From contig NZ_JAUYUS010000064.1 in assembly GCF_030694575.1 (NCBI RefSeq), positions 28,338-92,337 of the forward strand: a DNA stretch of 64,000 nucleotides, read 5' to 3'. Of the stretch, positions 27,165 to 35,224 are shown piece after piece. The stretch's first letter is position 1; every line of letters starts with the position of its first letter. This DNA comes from Parvibaculum sp. GTDB taxonomy: Bacteria; Pseudomonadota; Alphaproteobacteria; Parvibaculales; Parvibaculaceae. The notes beneath the pieces were generated by a model, which had not been told where the DNA came from, made no database searches, and worked only from the letters and a program-made list of their open reading frames with translations. The translations under genes were made by a program, and so were the position numbers.

Positions 27165-28070
27165 TCAGGAACAGCCGGCGGCCTTGTCCCCGACATATCC
27201 CCGGTAGACCCAGCCGGTCGTGCCGTCGGCGCGCGCGACGTGGTGCCACTGGGCGCCGTCGTTCTGCCCGAGAAGGCGCAGCGGCTCGCACGACCCGAGG
27301 ACGCCGACCACGGCACCCGCATTGGCGGGTTCGGCGCGCAGATAGACATTGCTCGTCGCGAAGGCGCTTGCGCCCGTGGCGAAGGCCTCTGCCCCCGCCG
27401 TGGAAACGGCAGGCGCTTCGGGCGCGGCCGCAACGGCGGGCGCGGCAGGCGGCAGGAGCATCGCCACGAGCTCGGGCGTCACGGGAGACGATCCGTATAC
27501 GGATGGCGCGGCGGCGGGCGCGGCCTCCTGGGCATAGGAGACCTGCTGCGTCGCGGCAGGAGGCACGGCAACATCGGCAACACGCGGCGCAGGTTGCGCG
27601 ATGGGCGTCGAACTGCGGCGATTGCGCAAGGCTTCCGGCTCGAACAGGCTTTCCGCGACGGCGACGGCTTCGTCGATCTCGCTGCGCGGGGTGCCGAAAT
27701 CGAAAACAAGCGCGCCGAGAACCGCCATGCCGATAAAGGCACCCGTCGCCACATAGGCAATCCGCGCGCGCGACACCTGCGACCAGGGAAGCTCGCGCTG
27801 GGAATAATCCGTGCTTTCGATATCACGGTGAACTTCCTCGCCGAGGCGCGACAGCGGCTGCTCGACATCGACATCGAGAAATTTGGCATAGGCGCGCGTG
27901 AAGCCGATCGTCTGCGGCAACGCCGGCAAACGCTCGAATTGTCCGGCTTCGATCGCTTCCAGGAAGACCGGCCTGATCCTGATCCGGTCGGCTATGTCCT
28001 TCAGCGACAGCCCGGCCGCCTGCCGCGCACCGCGCAGCGTCTGGCCGATTTCAACTTTGTGTTCTGCCAT
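27165..28070 (-). CDS. RodZ-like helix-turn-helix membrane protein with C-terminal SH3 domain
   Basis: 301-residue protein. Residues about 6-75 form an HTH_25/Xre-type domain (GQTLRGARQAAGLSLKDIAD, then RPVFLEAIEAGQFERLP) as in RodZ. A transmembrane segment follows near residues 103-125 (RIAYVATGAFIGMAVLGALV). The linker is rich in Ala/Pro. The C-terminal 65 residues form a bacterial SH3 domain (VYLRAEPANAGAVVGVL to GWVYRGYVG) instead of the RodZ beta-domain. A cytoplasmic HTH with a periplasmic SH3 suggests an envelope or cell-shape role. Start ATG 28070 (MAEHKVE) was taken; ATG 28079 is three residues upstream. Confidence 0.8.
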   Translation of the reverse strand: MAEHKVEIGQTLRGARQAAGLSLKDIADRIRIRPVFLEAIEAGQFERLPALPQTIGFTRAYAKFLDVDVEQPLSRLGEEVHRDIESTDYSQRELPWSQVSRARIAYVATGAFIGMAVLGALVFDFGTPRSEIDEAVAVAESLFEPEALRNRRSSTPIAQPAPRVADVAVPPAATQQVSYAQEAAPAAAPSVYGSSPVTPELVAMLLPPAAPAVAAAPEAPAVSTAGAEAFATGASAFATSNVYLRAEPANAGAVVGVLGSCEPLRLLGQNDGAQWHHVARADGTTGWVYRGYVGDKAAGCS

Positions 28071-28463
28071 ACGGGTCATCCAAAAGTCCGACGTTCCGTA
28101 ATGAGGCTAGCGGGACATGGTTACCAAGAATGTACTGTTTTGTCCTGCTTTGAGGGCCAAAGAGCATTTTTAAGCGCCGTATATGACGCCAGTGAGGCAG
28201 GATTAACTTTCCGTCAACCATAAGGGCCACAGGCCGCAGGCAAATGCGGCGGCTTTGACAAAGCCCCCGCAAGGGCTAATCTCGCCTCATTATGCGCAAA
28301 GCGAACGCACGCCTTCTTCCGACGCCGGGTACGTTGCTCGCGGGACATTAGCCCCGGGCCGACGCCGCATTTCCATGCGCGCGACGTCCGGGGATCGACT
28401 TCAAACCTCCCTTTTTCATCTTGCCGGCAAGCCCTCGAGGCTCCGCCGCCACGAGGTATGTCC
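28071..28463. other. Intergenic region, divergent promoters expected
   Basis: 393 bases between the HTH/SH3 gene and the first Rnk-like gene, which diverge from here. Stop codons interrupt all frames early, and no tRNA, convincing hairpin terminator or repeat is seen. A GAGGT ribosome site for the Rnk-like gene lies at 28453-28457. Promoters for both directions must lie here, but I cannot place them. Confidence 0.6.
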
Positions 28464-28967
28464 ATGTCCATTCGCAACGGCGGCGCGAGCCGTCCGCAAC
28501 TCGTCCTGGCCGCAACCCCTCCACCGGAGCAAAGGCCCCTTCTCACCTCGCATGATTATGCGCGGCTCGAACTCGTCTGTTTCGAGCAGCTCGACCTTCT
28601 GAACCCGATGACGCCCTTCGTGCGGGCGAAGCTCGCCGAGGCGCGCGTGATACCGGGAACGGAAATTCCGGGTACGGTCGCGACGCTCGGCAGCATCGTG
28701 CGCTACCGCATCGAGGACCGGATGCTCGAACGGCGCATCCTGCAGCTCGACGCGCGGCACACGCCCAACGGGCATTACCTGAGCGCGCTGACGCCGATCG
28801 GGCTGGCCCTGCTCGGACGCTCGGCGGGCGACATCTGCGAGGCCGAATTGTTCAACGGCGCGAAACTGAAAATCGCCATCGCGCTTGTCGAACATCAGCC
28901 GGAAGCCGAAATCCGCCGCCGCGCGCAAGGCTCGCGCCCCGGCGGCGACGGACCGGAGGCCGCATAA
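28464..28967 (+). CDS. Rnk/GreA C-terminal-like protein, divergent copy
   Basis: 167-residue protein of the Rnk (regulator of nucleoside diphosphate kinase) type. A short helical N-terminus (LTSHDYARLELVCFEQL) is followed by a GreA/GreB C-terminal FKBP-like domain with GTVATLGSIVRYRIEDR and LTPIGLALLGRSAGD. Such proteins bind RNA polymerase near the secondary channel. The conserved core is less canonical than in the next gene. Start ATG 28464 is six bases after GAGGT; ATG 28458 is too close to that site. Its stop TAA lies one base before the start of the second Rnk-like gene, so the pair is co-transcribed. Confidence 0.78.
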   Translation: MSIRNGGASRPQLVLAATPPPEQRPLLTSHDYARLELVCFEQLDLLNPMTPFVRAKLAEARVIPGTEIPGTVATLGSIVRYRIEDRMLERRILQLDARHTPNGHYLSALTPIGLALLGRSAGDICEAELFNGAKLKIAIALVEHQPEAEIRRRAQGSRPGGDGPEAA

Positions 28968-28968
28968 C

Positions 28969-29400
28969 ATGTCCCCGATTGCCGTCATGGCCGCACCGGA
29001 AAACATGCCGCCGATCATCGTCGCCGAGGAGGAGTTCGACGCGCTGTCGGACATCGCCGAAAGCCTTGCCGGCGTGCTGCCGGAGGTTGCGCATTTCCTC
29101 GAACGGGAACTCGCCCGCGCGCGGCTCCTGCCGATGAACCACGTGCCGCCGAACGTGGTGACGATGAACGCGACCGTCGAATTCACCTTCGGCATGAAGG
29201 GCCGCAGCGAAAAGCTGCGGCTCGTCTATCCGGCGGAAAGCCCGTCGGAGAACGGCAGCGTCTCCATCGCCTCGCCCGTGGGCGTGGCGCTGCTCGGCCT
29301 CGGCGAAGGACAGTCGATCTCGTGGAGCTCGCGCTACGGCGAGCTGCGCTGGCTGAAGGTGACGAAGGTCACGAGGCCGGCCGCCGGGAAACCGGCATAA
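28969..29400 (+). CDS. Nucleoside diphosphate kinase regulator Rnk-like protein
   Basis: 143-residue Rnk-like protein. The N-terminal helical part (EFDALSDIAESLAGVLPEVA, residues about 23-42) precedes the GreA/B-type C-terminal domain, with NVVTMNATVEFTF, LRLVYP, SVSIASPVGVALLGLGEGQ and a final basic strand. It is closer to classical Rnk than the preceding gene. Start ATG 28969 has GGAGG 9 bases upstream. It probably modulates RNA polymerase like Rnk or a coiled-coil-less GreA. It is convergent with the GFA gene, with a strong terminator between them. Confidence 0.85.
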   Translation: MSPIAVMAAPENMPPIIVAEEEFDALSDIAESLAGVLPEVAHFLERELARARLLPMNHVPPNVVTMNATVEFTFGMKGRSEKLRLVYPAESPSENGSVSIASPVGVALLGLGEGQSISWSSRYGELRWLKVTKVTRPAAGKPA

Positions 29401-29404
29401 CGAA

Positions 29405-29432
29405 GCGGCGCGCGGAGCAACCCGCGCGCCGC
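29405..29432. terminator. Strong GC hairpin between convergent genes
   Basis: A perfect 11-bp stem, GCGGCGCGCGG (29405-29415) with CCGCGCGCCGC (29422-29432), loop of 6. It lies between the stop of the second Rnk-like gene (29400) and the stop of the convergent GFA gene (29437). The T-tract is short (CTTT on the plus side), so efficiency is uncertain. Confidence 0.6.
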
Positions 29433-29436
29433 GCTT

Positions 29437-29871
29437 TCAAGCGGTCCTGTAAGGCTCGGGCGAGCCTTCCCTGTATTGCGGCAGGCCGTCGCTCAGCATC
29501 AGCCACGGCACCTTGGCGGAGACCCAGATGTGCATTTCCGGATTGATCGCACACGGATCGTCGAGCGTCGCCAGCGGGAAGCCGAGGCGGTCGCCGTCGA
29601 GCGGTTCGAGCGTCACGCGCGTCCCGCATTTCGGGCAGAAGTGACGCCAGAGCCTTTCGGACGAGCGCCAGCGCGCCGTCTCGCCCGTAACCGTGACGGC
29701 TGCTTTCGGAAAGGAAGCGACGGCGAGGAATGGCGCGCCCATCGCCCGCTGGCAGATGCGGCAATGGCAGACGCGCGAGCCGAGCGTCTCCGCCTCGATC
29801 CGATAACGAACGGTCCCGCAGGCGCAGCCGCCTTCATAAGGTGGCGGGAGGTTGAAGGGATTGGCGGGCAT
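29437..29871 (-). CDS. GFA family zinc protein (glutathione-dependent formaldehyde-activating-like)
   Basis: 144-residue Mss4-like fold protein. The zinc-binding cysteines are all visible: GCACGTVRY, VCHCRICQRAMG and HFCPKCGTRV, in the usual GFA order. The family is named for an enzyme proposed to speed S-hydroxymethylglutathione formation, but most members have no proven reaction. It lies 18 bases downstream of the DUF1993 gene on the same strand. Detoxification or a carbonyl-related function is only suggested by family name. Confidence 0.9.
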   Translation of the reverse strand: MPANPFNLPPPYEGGCACGTVRYRIEAETLGSRVCHCRICQRAMGAPFLAVASFPKAAVTVTGETARWRSSERLWRHFCPKCGTRVTLEPLDGDRLGFPLATLDDPCAINPEMHIWVSAKVPWLMLSDGLPQYREGSPEPYRTA

Positions 29872-29889
29872 GATGCCTCCTGTCGAGCG

Positions 29890-30411
29890 TCACATCTTCA
29901 TGCGCATCTTGCCGAGGAAATCTCCCTTGCCGATCTTCACGCCCTTTACGCGCAGGATGTCGTAGGCCGTGGTGGCGTGGAAATAGAAGTTCGGGAAGGA
30001 GAAGGAGAGCAGGAAATTCTCCGCCGTGAAGGGAAGCTGGTGCTTGCCGAGATGGAAGACGAGGTCCTTGCCCTGACAGGCGTTGAGCGCATCGGGCGTG
30101 ACCTTCCCGAAGCCCGCTATCGTGTCGTCGACGAGCTTCTGGAGATCGGCATAGGTGTAGGTACCGGGATCCTTGGGCGGATAAAAGGTGCCGCTTTGCG
30201 CGCCTTCGACGGCACCGAGCGAATGATGCGCGACGGATGCGATCTGGAAGCTGAAGGGCAGCATGTCGCCGACAAGGCAGGTCTTGACGATGTCGTTCGG
30301 GTCGGTGCCCTGCTCCTCACAGAAGGCGGCCCCCTTCTTCAGGAAGCCCGAGACGGCGCCGAGCGTTTGCAGGTAGTTCGGGACGGTGAGGTCGTAGAGC
30401 GAGAGCGACAT
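29890..30411 (-). CDS. DUF1993 family protein
   Basis: 173-residue helical protein of the DUF1993 (DinB-like fold) family. It opens MSLSLYDLTVPNYLQTL, continues with CLVGDMLPFSFQIASVAHHS, and closes with LLSFSFPNFYFHATTAYDIL, the conserved blocks of this group. No catalytic residues are known. It is upstream of the GFA gene and probably in the same transcript. Function is unknown. Confidence 0.9.
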   Translation of the reverse strand: MSLSLYDLTVPNYLQTLGAVSGFLKKGAAFCEEQGTDPNDIVKTCLVGDMLPFSFQIASVAHHSLGAVEGAQSGTFYPPKDPGTYTYADLQKLVDDTIAGFGKVTPDALNACQGKDLVFHLGKHQLPFTAENFLLSFSFPNFYFHATTAYDILRVKGVKIGKGDFLGKMRMKM

Positions 30412-30508
30412 GTCTTCCCCCTGGGTGCGGCGCTCCGACGGCGCGCTTGTTGCGATGGCGGATGCTGTACCGGCGGGTGCGAAAATTCAACAGTGCAGAA
30501 GAAGCGAA

Positions 30509-30564
30509 GACCCCGGCCTTCGCCGGGGCAGGCGTGGATGGCCCGCGTAAAGCGGGCCATGACG
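30509..30564. repeat. Double-hairpin intergenic palindromic repeat
   Basis: Two adjacent perfect stems: CCCCGGC-cttc-GCCGGGG (30511-30528) and ATGGCCCGC-gtaaa-GCGGGCCAT (30538-30560), flanked by GA and GACG. It lies between convergently or serially read genes (FkbM stop 30608, DUF1993 start 30411). The sequence style is that of dispersed palindromic repeats common in alphaproteobacterial intergenic regions. It may also end the sugar operon transcript. Confidence 0.65.
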
Positions 30565-30607
30565 ATTTTGGGTTGCGGCGCGGCTCCGCCCGGCGGTGAC
30601 CCTCCCG

Positions 30608-31462
30608 TCACTCGCTCCAGTTCATGCCTGCTTTCGTGGTGAGGAAGAGCGAGCCGTCGCGGTGGCTGCAGGGCATGTTTTCGAGGGCATGGACTTCCTG
30701 CCAGCCGGTCATCTGGGAGAACATCCGGATGCCGCCCTTGCCGTGGAGATGCTTGAAGACGATGGCGGCGTTTTCCGGCGTGCCGACTTCGAGCACCGCG
30801 TCCGTCGATTGCCAGGTTTCGAGCGGCAGGCCGGTGAGGAGGTCGGCTTCGTGGCCCTCGATATCGATCTTGGCGAGATCGGCCCAGGCGAGATGCGGTC
30901 CCGCGGCTTCGAGCGGCACCTCGATCGTGTCGAGCTCGCCGTAGGGCGCCGACTTCGCGCCCTTGATGTGGCTGCCCGTGGTATTGCCCAGCACACGGAC
31001 GAACTGCGCCGTGCCGTCCTCGAGAGAGACCGCCGCCTGATGAAGATCGGGTGAGACCTTGTTCAGCCCGCAATTGTAGCGGAAGCGGTCGGCATGGAGC
31101 TGGTCCGGCTCGAAGGAACGGACCTCGTAGCCGCAGCGCGAGAGGACGATGCTGTGAAGCCCGATATTGGCGCCGAAATCGACCACGCGGCGATAGCGCT
31201 TGCGGTTGGCGTGGTAGAAGGCGAAGAGGATGAGCTCGTCCATGCCGAAAAGATGCAGCGAATTGATCGCGCCCATTTCGAAATAGGGAAGAGAGAGAGC
31301 GCCGAAGGGACCGAAGGGATGACCCTCCTCCGCGACATCCCGGAAGCTCGAGGCGACCTCGACCGTCACGCTGCGCTGCAGGACGCGGTAGAGGGGATCG
31401 CGGGGGCTGTGCCGCGCGGCGATTTGCGGCAGCACCGAAAACAGGTCGTCGAAAAAATTCAT
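30608..31462 (-). CDS. FkbM family methyltransferase
   Basis: 284-residue SAM-dependent methyltransferase. The SAM site is VVDFGANIGLHSIVLSR near residue 95, followed by VRSFEPDQLHADRF (acidic loop) and DLAKIDIEGHEADLLTGLP, the family signature near residue 200. FkbM enzymes O-methylate sugars or polyketides and are common in surface-glycan clusters. It is the last gene of the leftward sugar operon, 48 bases below the acetolactate-synthase-like gene, with a GC hairpin in the gap. Methylation of the product sugar or of the finished glycan is the likely role. Confidence 0.87.
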   Translation of the reverse strand: MNFFDDLFSVLPQIAARHSPRDPLYRVLQRSVTVEVASSFRDVAEEGHPFGPFGALSLPYFEMGAINSLHLFGMDELILFAFYHANRKRYRRVVDFGANIGLHSIVLSRCGYEVRSFEPDQLHADRFRYNCGLNKVSPDLHQAAVSLEDGTAQFVRVLGNTTGSHIKGAKSAPYGELDTIEVPLEAAGPHLAWADLAKIDIEGHEADLLTGLPLETWQSTDAVLEVGTPENAAIVFKHLHGKGGIRMFSQMTGWQEVHALENMPCSHRDGSLFLTTKAGMNWSE

Positions 31463-31490
31463 CTTGCCCTCTGGCGGTCAGGAAACGGGA

Positions 31491-31509
31491 GAGACGCGGG
31501 GCGCGTCTC
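31491..31509 (-). other. Small GC hairpin between operon genes
   Basis: A perfect 8-bp stem GAGACGCG/CGCGTCTC with a 3-base loop, right after the stop of the acetolactate-synthase-like gene. There is no T-tract, so it may only weaken read-through into the FkbM gene or protect the upstream mRNA 3' end. Confidence 0.4.
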
Positions 31510-31510
31510 G

Positions 31511-33313
31511 TCAGTCGATAGGTTCGAGCGATTTCGGCATCGGCGCGACGATCATGCTGGCGAGAAATTCCTCGCGCGGCAGCAGCGGCTCGGAATCCTC
31601 GATCGGATAGCCGAATTTCGATTGCGGATAGACGCCGTGATGCTCGCCGATCTCGACGTCGATGAAAACGGGGCCGTCATGCGCGAAGGCGGCCTTGAGA
31701 ATGCCGCCCGTGTCGGCCGAGGCCTTGAGCGAAAAGGTTTCGATTCCGCAGGAGCGCGCGAGCGCGGCGAAGTCCGGGAAGCCGAGGCCGGTTTCGGCGG
31801 AGGTGCCTGCATTGACGCCGCCGAGCCACTGGCCTTCCGTCTGCCGCACCATCGCATAGCCGCGATTGTTGAGGAGCACGATGCGGACCGGCAGCTTCAG
31901 ATAGGCGATGGTGGCGAGTTCCTGAAGGTTCATCATCAGGCTGCCGTCGCCGACGACGCAGAGCACGGGCGCGCGGCCGAGCGCGAGGGAGCCGGCCATC
32001 GCGGCGGGCAATGCCCAACCCATCGCCGTGTTGTTGAAGTCGTGATAGAGGCGCTGGCCGGGCTTCACGTCGAAGCCCTGCATGAGCCACGCGACCGCGC
32101 AGCCCGTGTCGGAAAAGATGTGCATGCCTTCCGGCGCAGCGGCGCTGAGGCGCTGCATCAGCGCATAAGGATCGATACGGGCATCGGCGCGGGCGGCATC
32201 CGTGCAGACGGGATAGGTTTTCTGCCAGCCCGCGATGCGCGCCTTCCACGCCGCGATGTCGGGCAGCGCGAGTTCGTTGGCCCGGGACTGGAGCGCGCGG
32301 ATGAAATCGCCCGCATCCGCCTCGATGGCGAGATCGAGCGTCTTGCCGAACTGCTCGAACTTGCCGAGTTCGGCGGCATCGAGATCGACGATGACGGTTT
32401 CCGCCCCGCGCGCCCAGCTCGACAGCGGCGAGCCGGTTTCGCGCGTGCTGAGACGCGCGCCGATGGCGATGACGAGATCGGCATTCTGCACGGCGAAATT
32501 GCCCGCGCGCGTGCCATGCGTGCCGAAGGTGCCGACGAAGCCGGCATTGCCGGCCGGCAGGATGTCGCGCGCGGCCCAGCTTGTGAGGACCGGAATGCCG
32601 GTGCGCTCCGCGAGGTCGCGGGCGATCTCGCTCGCGCCGGCAAGCCGGACGCCCCAGCCGAAGATCAGCACGGGCCGCTTCGCCGACTGCATCATGGCGA
32701 GGACCTGCGCGATGTCGTCCGGATCGATGGCGGGCGCGGATTTCTTCTCCGCCGCATCGGGCACGAAACCGGCGAGGTCGGCCGTTTCGATCATGGTGCG
32801 CTGGAGGTCGTCCGGGATGTCGATGAGGACGGGGCCCTGCCGCCCGCTCTTCGCCATGTAGAGCGCCTTCTCGAGTTCCTTGCGGATGTCGAGCGCGTCG
32901 AGAAGCTGCACGCAGTATTTTGTGATCGGCTTCACCATCGGCAGGATTTCGGTTTCCTGGAAACCGAACTGGCGAACCGCGCTTTCGCCCTTCATGCGGA
33001 AGGTCGTGACCTGGCCGGTGATGTAGAGCGCGGGCACGGAATCGAACCAGGCGCCGGCGATGCCCGTAATCATGTTGGTGGCGCCGGGGCCGCTGGTCGC
33101 GATGGCGCAGCCGATACCGCCGCCGACGCGCGAATAGGCCTCCGCCGCCATGGCGCCGGCCTGCTCGTGATGCGGGCAGATATATTCGATGCCGGGATTG
33201 TTGTGCAGCGAATGCAGCAGGTGGATGGAGGCGCCGCCCGACACGATGAAGGCATGGCGGATGCCGTTCCGCACGAGGAAATCGACGACGTAATCGGAGA
33301 GTTTCATGCGCAT
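31511..33313 (-). CDS. Thiamine-diphosphate enzyme, acetolactate synthase large-subunit-like (sugar-cluster type)
   Basis: 600-residue ThDP enzyme with the three domains of the acetohydroxyacid synthase family. The activating Glu is in CPHHEQAGAMAAEAYSRV (about residue 50), followed by TSGPGATNMITGIAGAW. A central domain precedes the ThDP site VVGDGSLMMNLQELATI-(about 20)-NNRGYAMVRQTEGQW. No small regulatory subunit is encoded nearby, so branched-chain amino-acid synthesis is unlikely. Placed in a sugar operon next to an SDR, it recalls YerE, which adds a pyruvate-derived two-carbon unit to a ketosugar. GGAGGAAGAG precedes ATG 33313. The exact donor and acceptor are not known. Confidence 0.85.
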   Translation of the reverse strand: MRMKLSDYVVDFLVRNGIRHAFIVSGGASIHLLHSLHNNPGIEYICPHHEQAGAMAAEAYSRVGGGIGCAIATSGPGATNMITGIAGAWFDSVPALYITGQVTTFRMKGESAVRQFGFQETEILPMVKPITKYCVQLLDALDIRKELEKALYMAKSGRQGPVLIDIPDDLQRTMIETADLAGFVPDAAEKKSAPAIDPDDIAQVLAMMQSAKRPVLIFGWGVRLAGASEIARDLAERTGIPVLTSWAARDILPAGNAGFVGTFGTHGTRAGNFAVQNADLVIAIGARLSTRETGSPLSSWARGAETVIVDLDAAELGKFEQFGKTLDLAIEADAGDFIRALQSRANELALPDIAAWKARIAGWQKTYPVCTDAARADARIDPYALMQRLSAAAPEGMHIFSDTGCAVAWLMQGFDVKPGQRLYHDFNNTAMGWALPAAMAGSLALGRAPVLCVVGDGSLMMNLQELATIAYLKLPVRIVLLNNRGYAMVRQTEGQWLGGVNAGTSAETGLGFPDFAALARSCGIETFSLKASADTGGILKAAFAHDGPVFIDVEIGEHHGVYPQSKFGYPIEDSEPLLPREEFLASMIVAPMPKSLEPID

Positions 33314-33331
33314 GCGGTCTCTTCCTCCGGC

Positions 33332-34144
33332 CTAGTCGGCCGCGCGGCGGCGAAGGCGAAAATAATCGGGATGCCCGGCGAGGCGCGCGGCCAGATCCCG
33401 CCCGCCGTCGCGCCATGCGTCGTGGACGGTGGAGAAATTGCGGCCCCCCGCAACCTCCCGCCCCTGCATCATGCACCAGTTCATGTGGGAATATATCTCG
33501 TCGAGACTCGTTCCGCTCTCGCCCCTGTCGAGAAAATCCTTCGTCTTGCCGAGCGCGTCGCCCGCCGCCGCGCCCGCCCGCAGCGTTTCGTCGTGGATGC
33601 GGGTGCGGACATAGCCCGGTCCGACGATGAAGATGTTCGCGTCTTCCGTCTCGTCGTCGATCAGCTCGCACATCTTGATGAGGGCGATCTTGGACATGCA
33701 GTAGGCGGAATAATTCGTGAACGGATTGTTGGTGCCGCCGCCCGCCATCAGCATGATGTGGGGACGGGGCGCGCGGTGCGTCCAGAGCCCGTGCAGGACG
33801 CGGAGCTGCGCCGTCGAATTGACGGTGACGGAGCGCTCCCACAGGTCGAAGTCGAGATCGAAAAAGGGCCCGATCGGCTCCATCGTGCCGGCGCTGGAGA
33901 CGAAGAGGGACCATTTGTCGCCCGCCGCCGCGAAATCGCGAACGGCGGCGGCAATGCTTGCGGGCGAGGCGAGATCGCAGGCGATGAAACGGAAAGCGGG
34001 ATGGGAGGCGAGAGACGCGACGCGGGCAGCTTCGCGGCCCGCACCCGCGACGCGCCAGCCATCGGCAAGCAGCCGCTCGCAAAGGCCGAGACCGATATCC
34101 GCCGTGGCCCCGAGAACGAACGCCGTTTTGTTTTCTGCGGTCAT
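33332..34144 (-). CDS. SDR family NAD(P)-dependent oxidoreductase
   Basis: 270-residue short-chain dehydrogenase. The nucleotide-binding motif is VLGATADIGLGLCERL (residues 10-25), the acidic/Asp region is ACDLASPAS, and the catalytic residues are the Ser in LMAGGGTNNPFTNYSAYCMSK with Tyr and Lys as YCMSK (YxxxK). It lies between the ThDP enzyme and the E1 beta gene (18 and 16 bases away), so it probably reduces the ketone left after carbon-unit transfer, as YerF does in yersiniose synthesis. That comparison is inference; the substrate is not visible from sequence. Confidence 0.85.
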   Translation of the reverse strand: MTAENKTAFVLGATADIGLGLCERLLADGWRVAGAGREAARVASLASHPAFRFIACDLASPASIAAAVRDFAAAGDKWSLFVSSAGTMEPIGPFFDLDFDLWERSVTVNSTAQLRVLHGLWTHRAPRPHIMLMAGGGTNNPFTNYSAYCMSKIALIKMCELIDDETEDANIFIVGPGYVRTRIHDETLRAGAAAGDALGKTKDFLDRGESGTSLDEIYSHMNWCMMQGREVAGGRNFSTVHDAWRDGGRDLAARLAGHPDYFRLRRRAAD

Positions 34145-34160
34145 GCGGGCTCGGCGTTCT

Positions 34161-35216
34161 CTAGTAGGGACCGGTGAAGCTCGGGTCGGGCGTGTCTTTC
34201 CAGCGGCGATCGGCGGCGGGTTTCGGCAGTTGCGCGGACGAACCGAGCGTGTCGAGCGCGGCCTGCGCGATGTCGGTCGCGTCCGGATAGAAAAGATCGG
34301 CGAGCGCGGGCGTGGTCGGCGTCGGGATATGCGGCAGGGCGACCGACTGCGGCGCGGCCTTGAGATAAGGGAAGGCGCGCTTCATCGCGACCGCCATGAC
34401 CTCCGCCACGACGCCGTAGCTCGCCTGGCCTGTGTCGGCGACAACCAGATGACCCGTCTTCGCGAGCGAGGCGGCGAGCGTGTCGCCGTCGATGGGGGTC
34501 AGGCAGCGGAGATCGATCACCTCCGCCGAGACGCCGGCAGCCGCGAGAAGGTCCGCCGCGCGCAAGGCTTCGATGGTCATGTGCGAGGTGGCGGCGATGG
34601 TGACGTCGCTGCCCTGGTGCAGAACTTCCGCGCCTTCGAGCGGCGAGGTGTAGAGCCCTTCGGGCACGGGGCCTTCGAGATTGTAGAGCCAGCGGTGCTC
34701 GAGAAAGATCACCGGCGCGTCGTCGCGCACGGCCGCGATCAGCATGCCCTTGGCGTCGTAGGGCCGCGTCGGCATGACGACCTTGAGGCCCGGCACATGC
34801 GCGAACCAGGATTGCAGCGACTGCGAATGCTGCGGCCCCTGCCCCCAGCCTCGCCCGATGATCATGCGGATGGTCAAGGGCGCGCGCATGACGCCGCCAT
34901 ACATGTAATGCCACTTCGCGGCCTGGTTGACGACCGGCTCCATGGAGAGGAGCGCGAAGTCGACGCGCATATGGACGAGGATCGGGCGCTTGCCCTGAAT
35001 GGCCGCACCGAGCGCGATGCCGGTCATGGCGTTTTCGGAGGACGGCGTGTCGATGACGCGCTCGGGCCCGAATTCTTCCTGCAGTCCTTTCGTGGTGCCG
35101 AAAATGCCGGTCGGTCCCGGCACGCCGAGACCCGCGACGAGCACGTTCGGATCGTCGGCGAGAAGTTCGCGATGCGCTTCGTGCAGGGCTTCGAAATATT
35201 TGAGCTGGCGGACCAT
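34161..35216 (-). CDS. ThDP-dependent 2-oxoacid dehydrogenase-type E1 beta subunit (no E2/E3 partner)
   Basis: 351-residue beta subunit of the pyruvate/branched-chain dehydrogenase E1 type or split transketolase. It shows DTPSSENAMTGIALGAAIQG (the Glu that activates ThDP), FEALHEAHRELL at the start, LLAAAGVSAEVIDLRCLTPID and a C-terminal transketolase-C domain. It follows the alpha subunit gene by 8 bases. No lipoyl E2 or E3 gene is nearby, so classical oxidative decarboxylation to acyl-CoA is unlikely. AviB1/AviB2-like pairs in sugar clusters transfer a two-carbon unit to make branched sugars, the best-fitting precedent. Confidence 0.87.
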   Translation of the reverse strand: MVRQLKYFEALHEAHRELLADDPNVLVAGLGVPGPTGIFGTTKGLQEEFGPERVIDTPSSENAMTGIALGAAIQGKRPILVHMRVDFALLSMEPVVNQAAKWHYMYGGVMRAPLTIRMIIGRGWGQGPQHSQSLQSWFAHVPGLKVVMPTRPYDAKGMLIAAVRDDAPVIFLEHRWLYNLEGPVPEGLYTSPLEGAEVLHQGSDVTIAATSHMTIEALRAADLLAAAGVSAEVIDLRCLTPIDGDTLAASLAKTGHLVVADTGQASYGVVAEVMAVAMKRAFPYLKAAPQSVALPHIPTPTTPALADLFYPDATDIAQAALDTLGSSAQLPKPAADRRWKDTPDPSFTGPY

Positions 35217-35224
35217 GCGTACCT

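Noticed and set aside
31511-33313. Amino-acid acetolactate synthase (ilvB)
   Set aside because: No ilvN small subunit or ilvC is adjacent, and the neighbours are sugar genes.
31094-34177. 1027-codon open frame antisense to FkbM, ThDP enzyme and SDR genes
   Set aside because: It spans three real genes and has no family similarity; its composition is that of an antisense frame.
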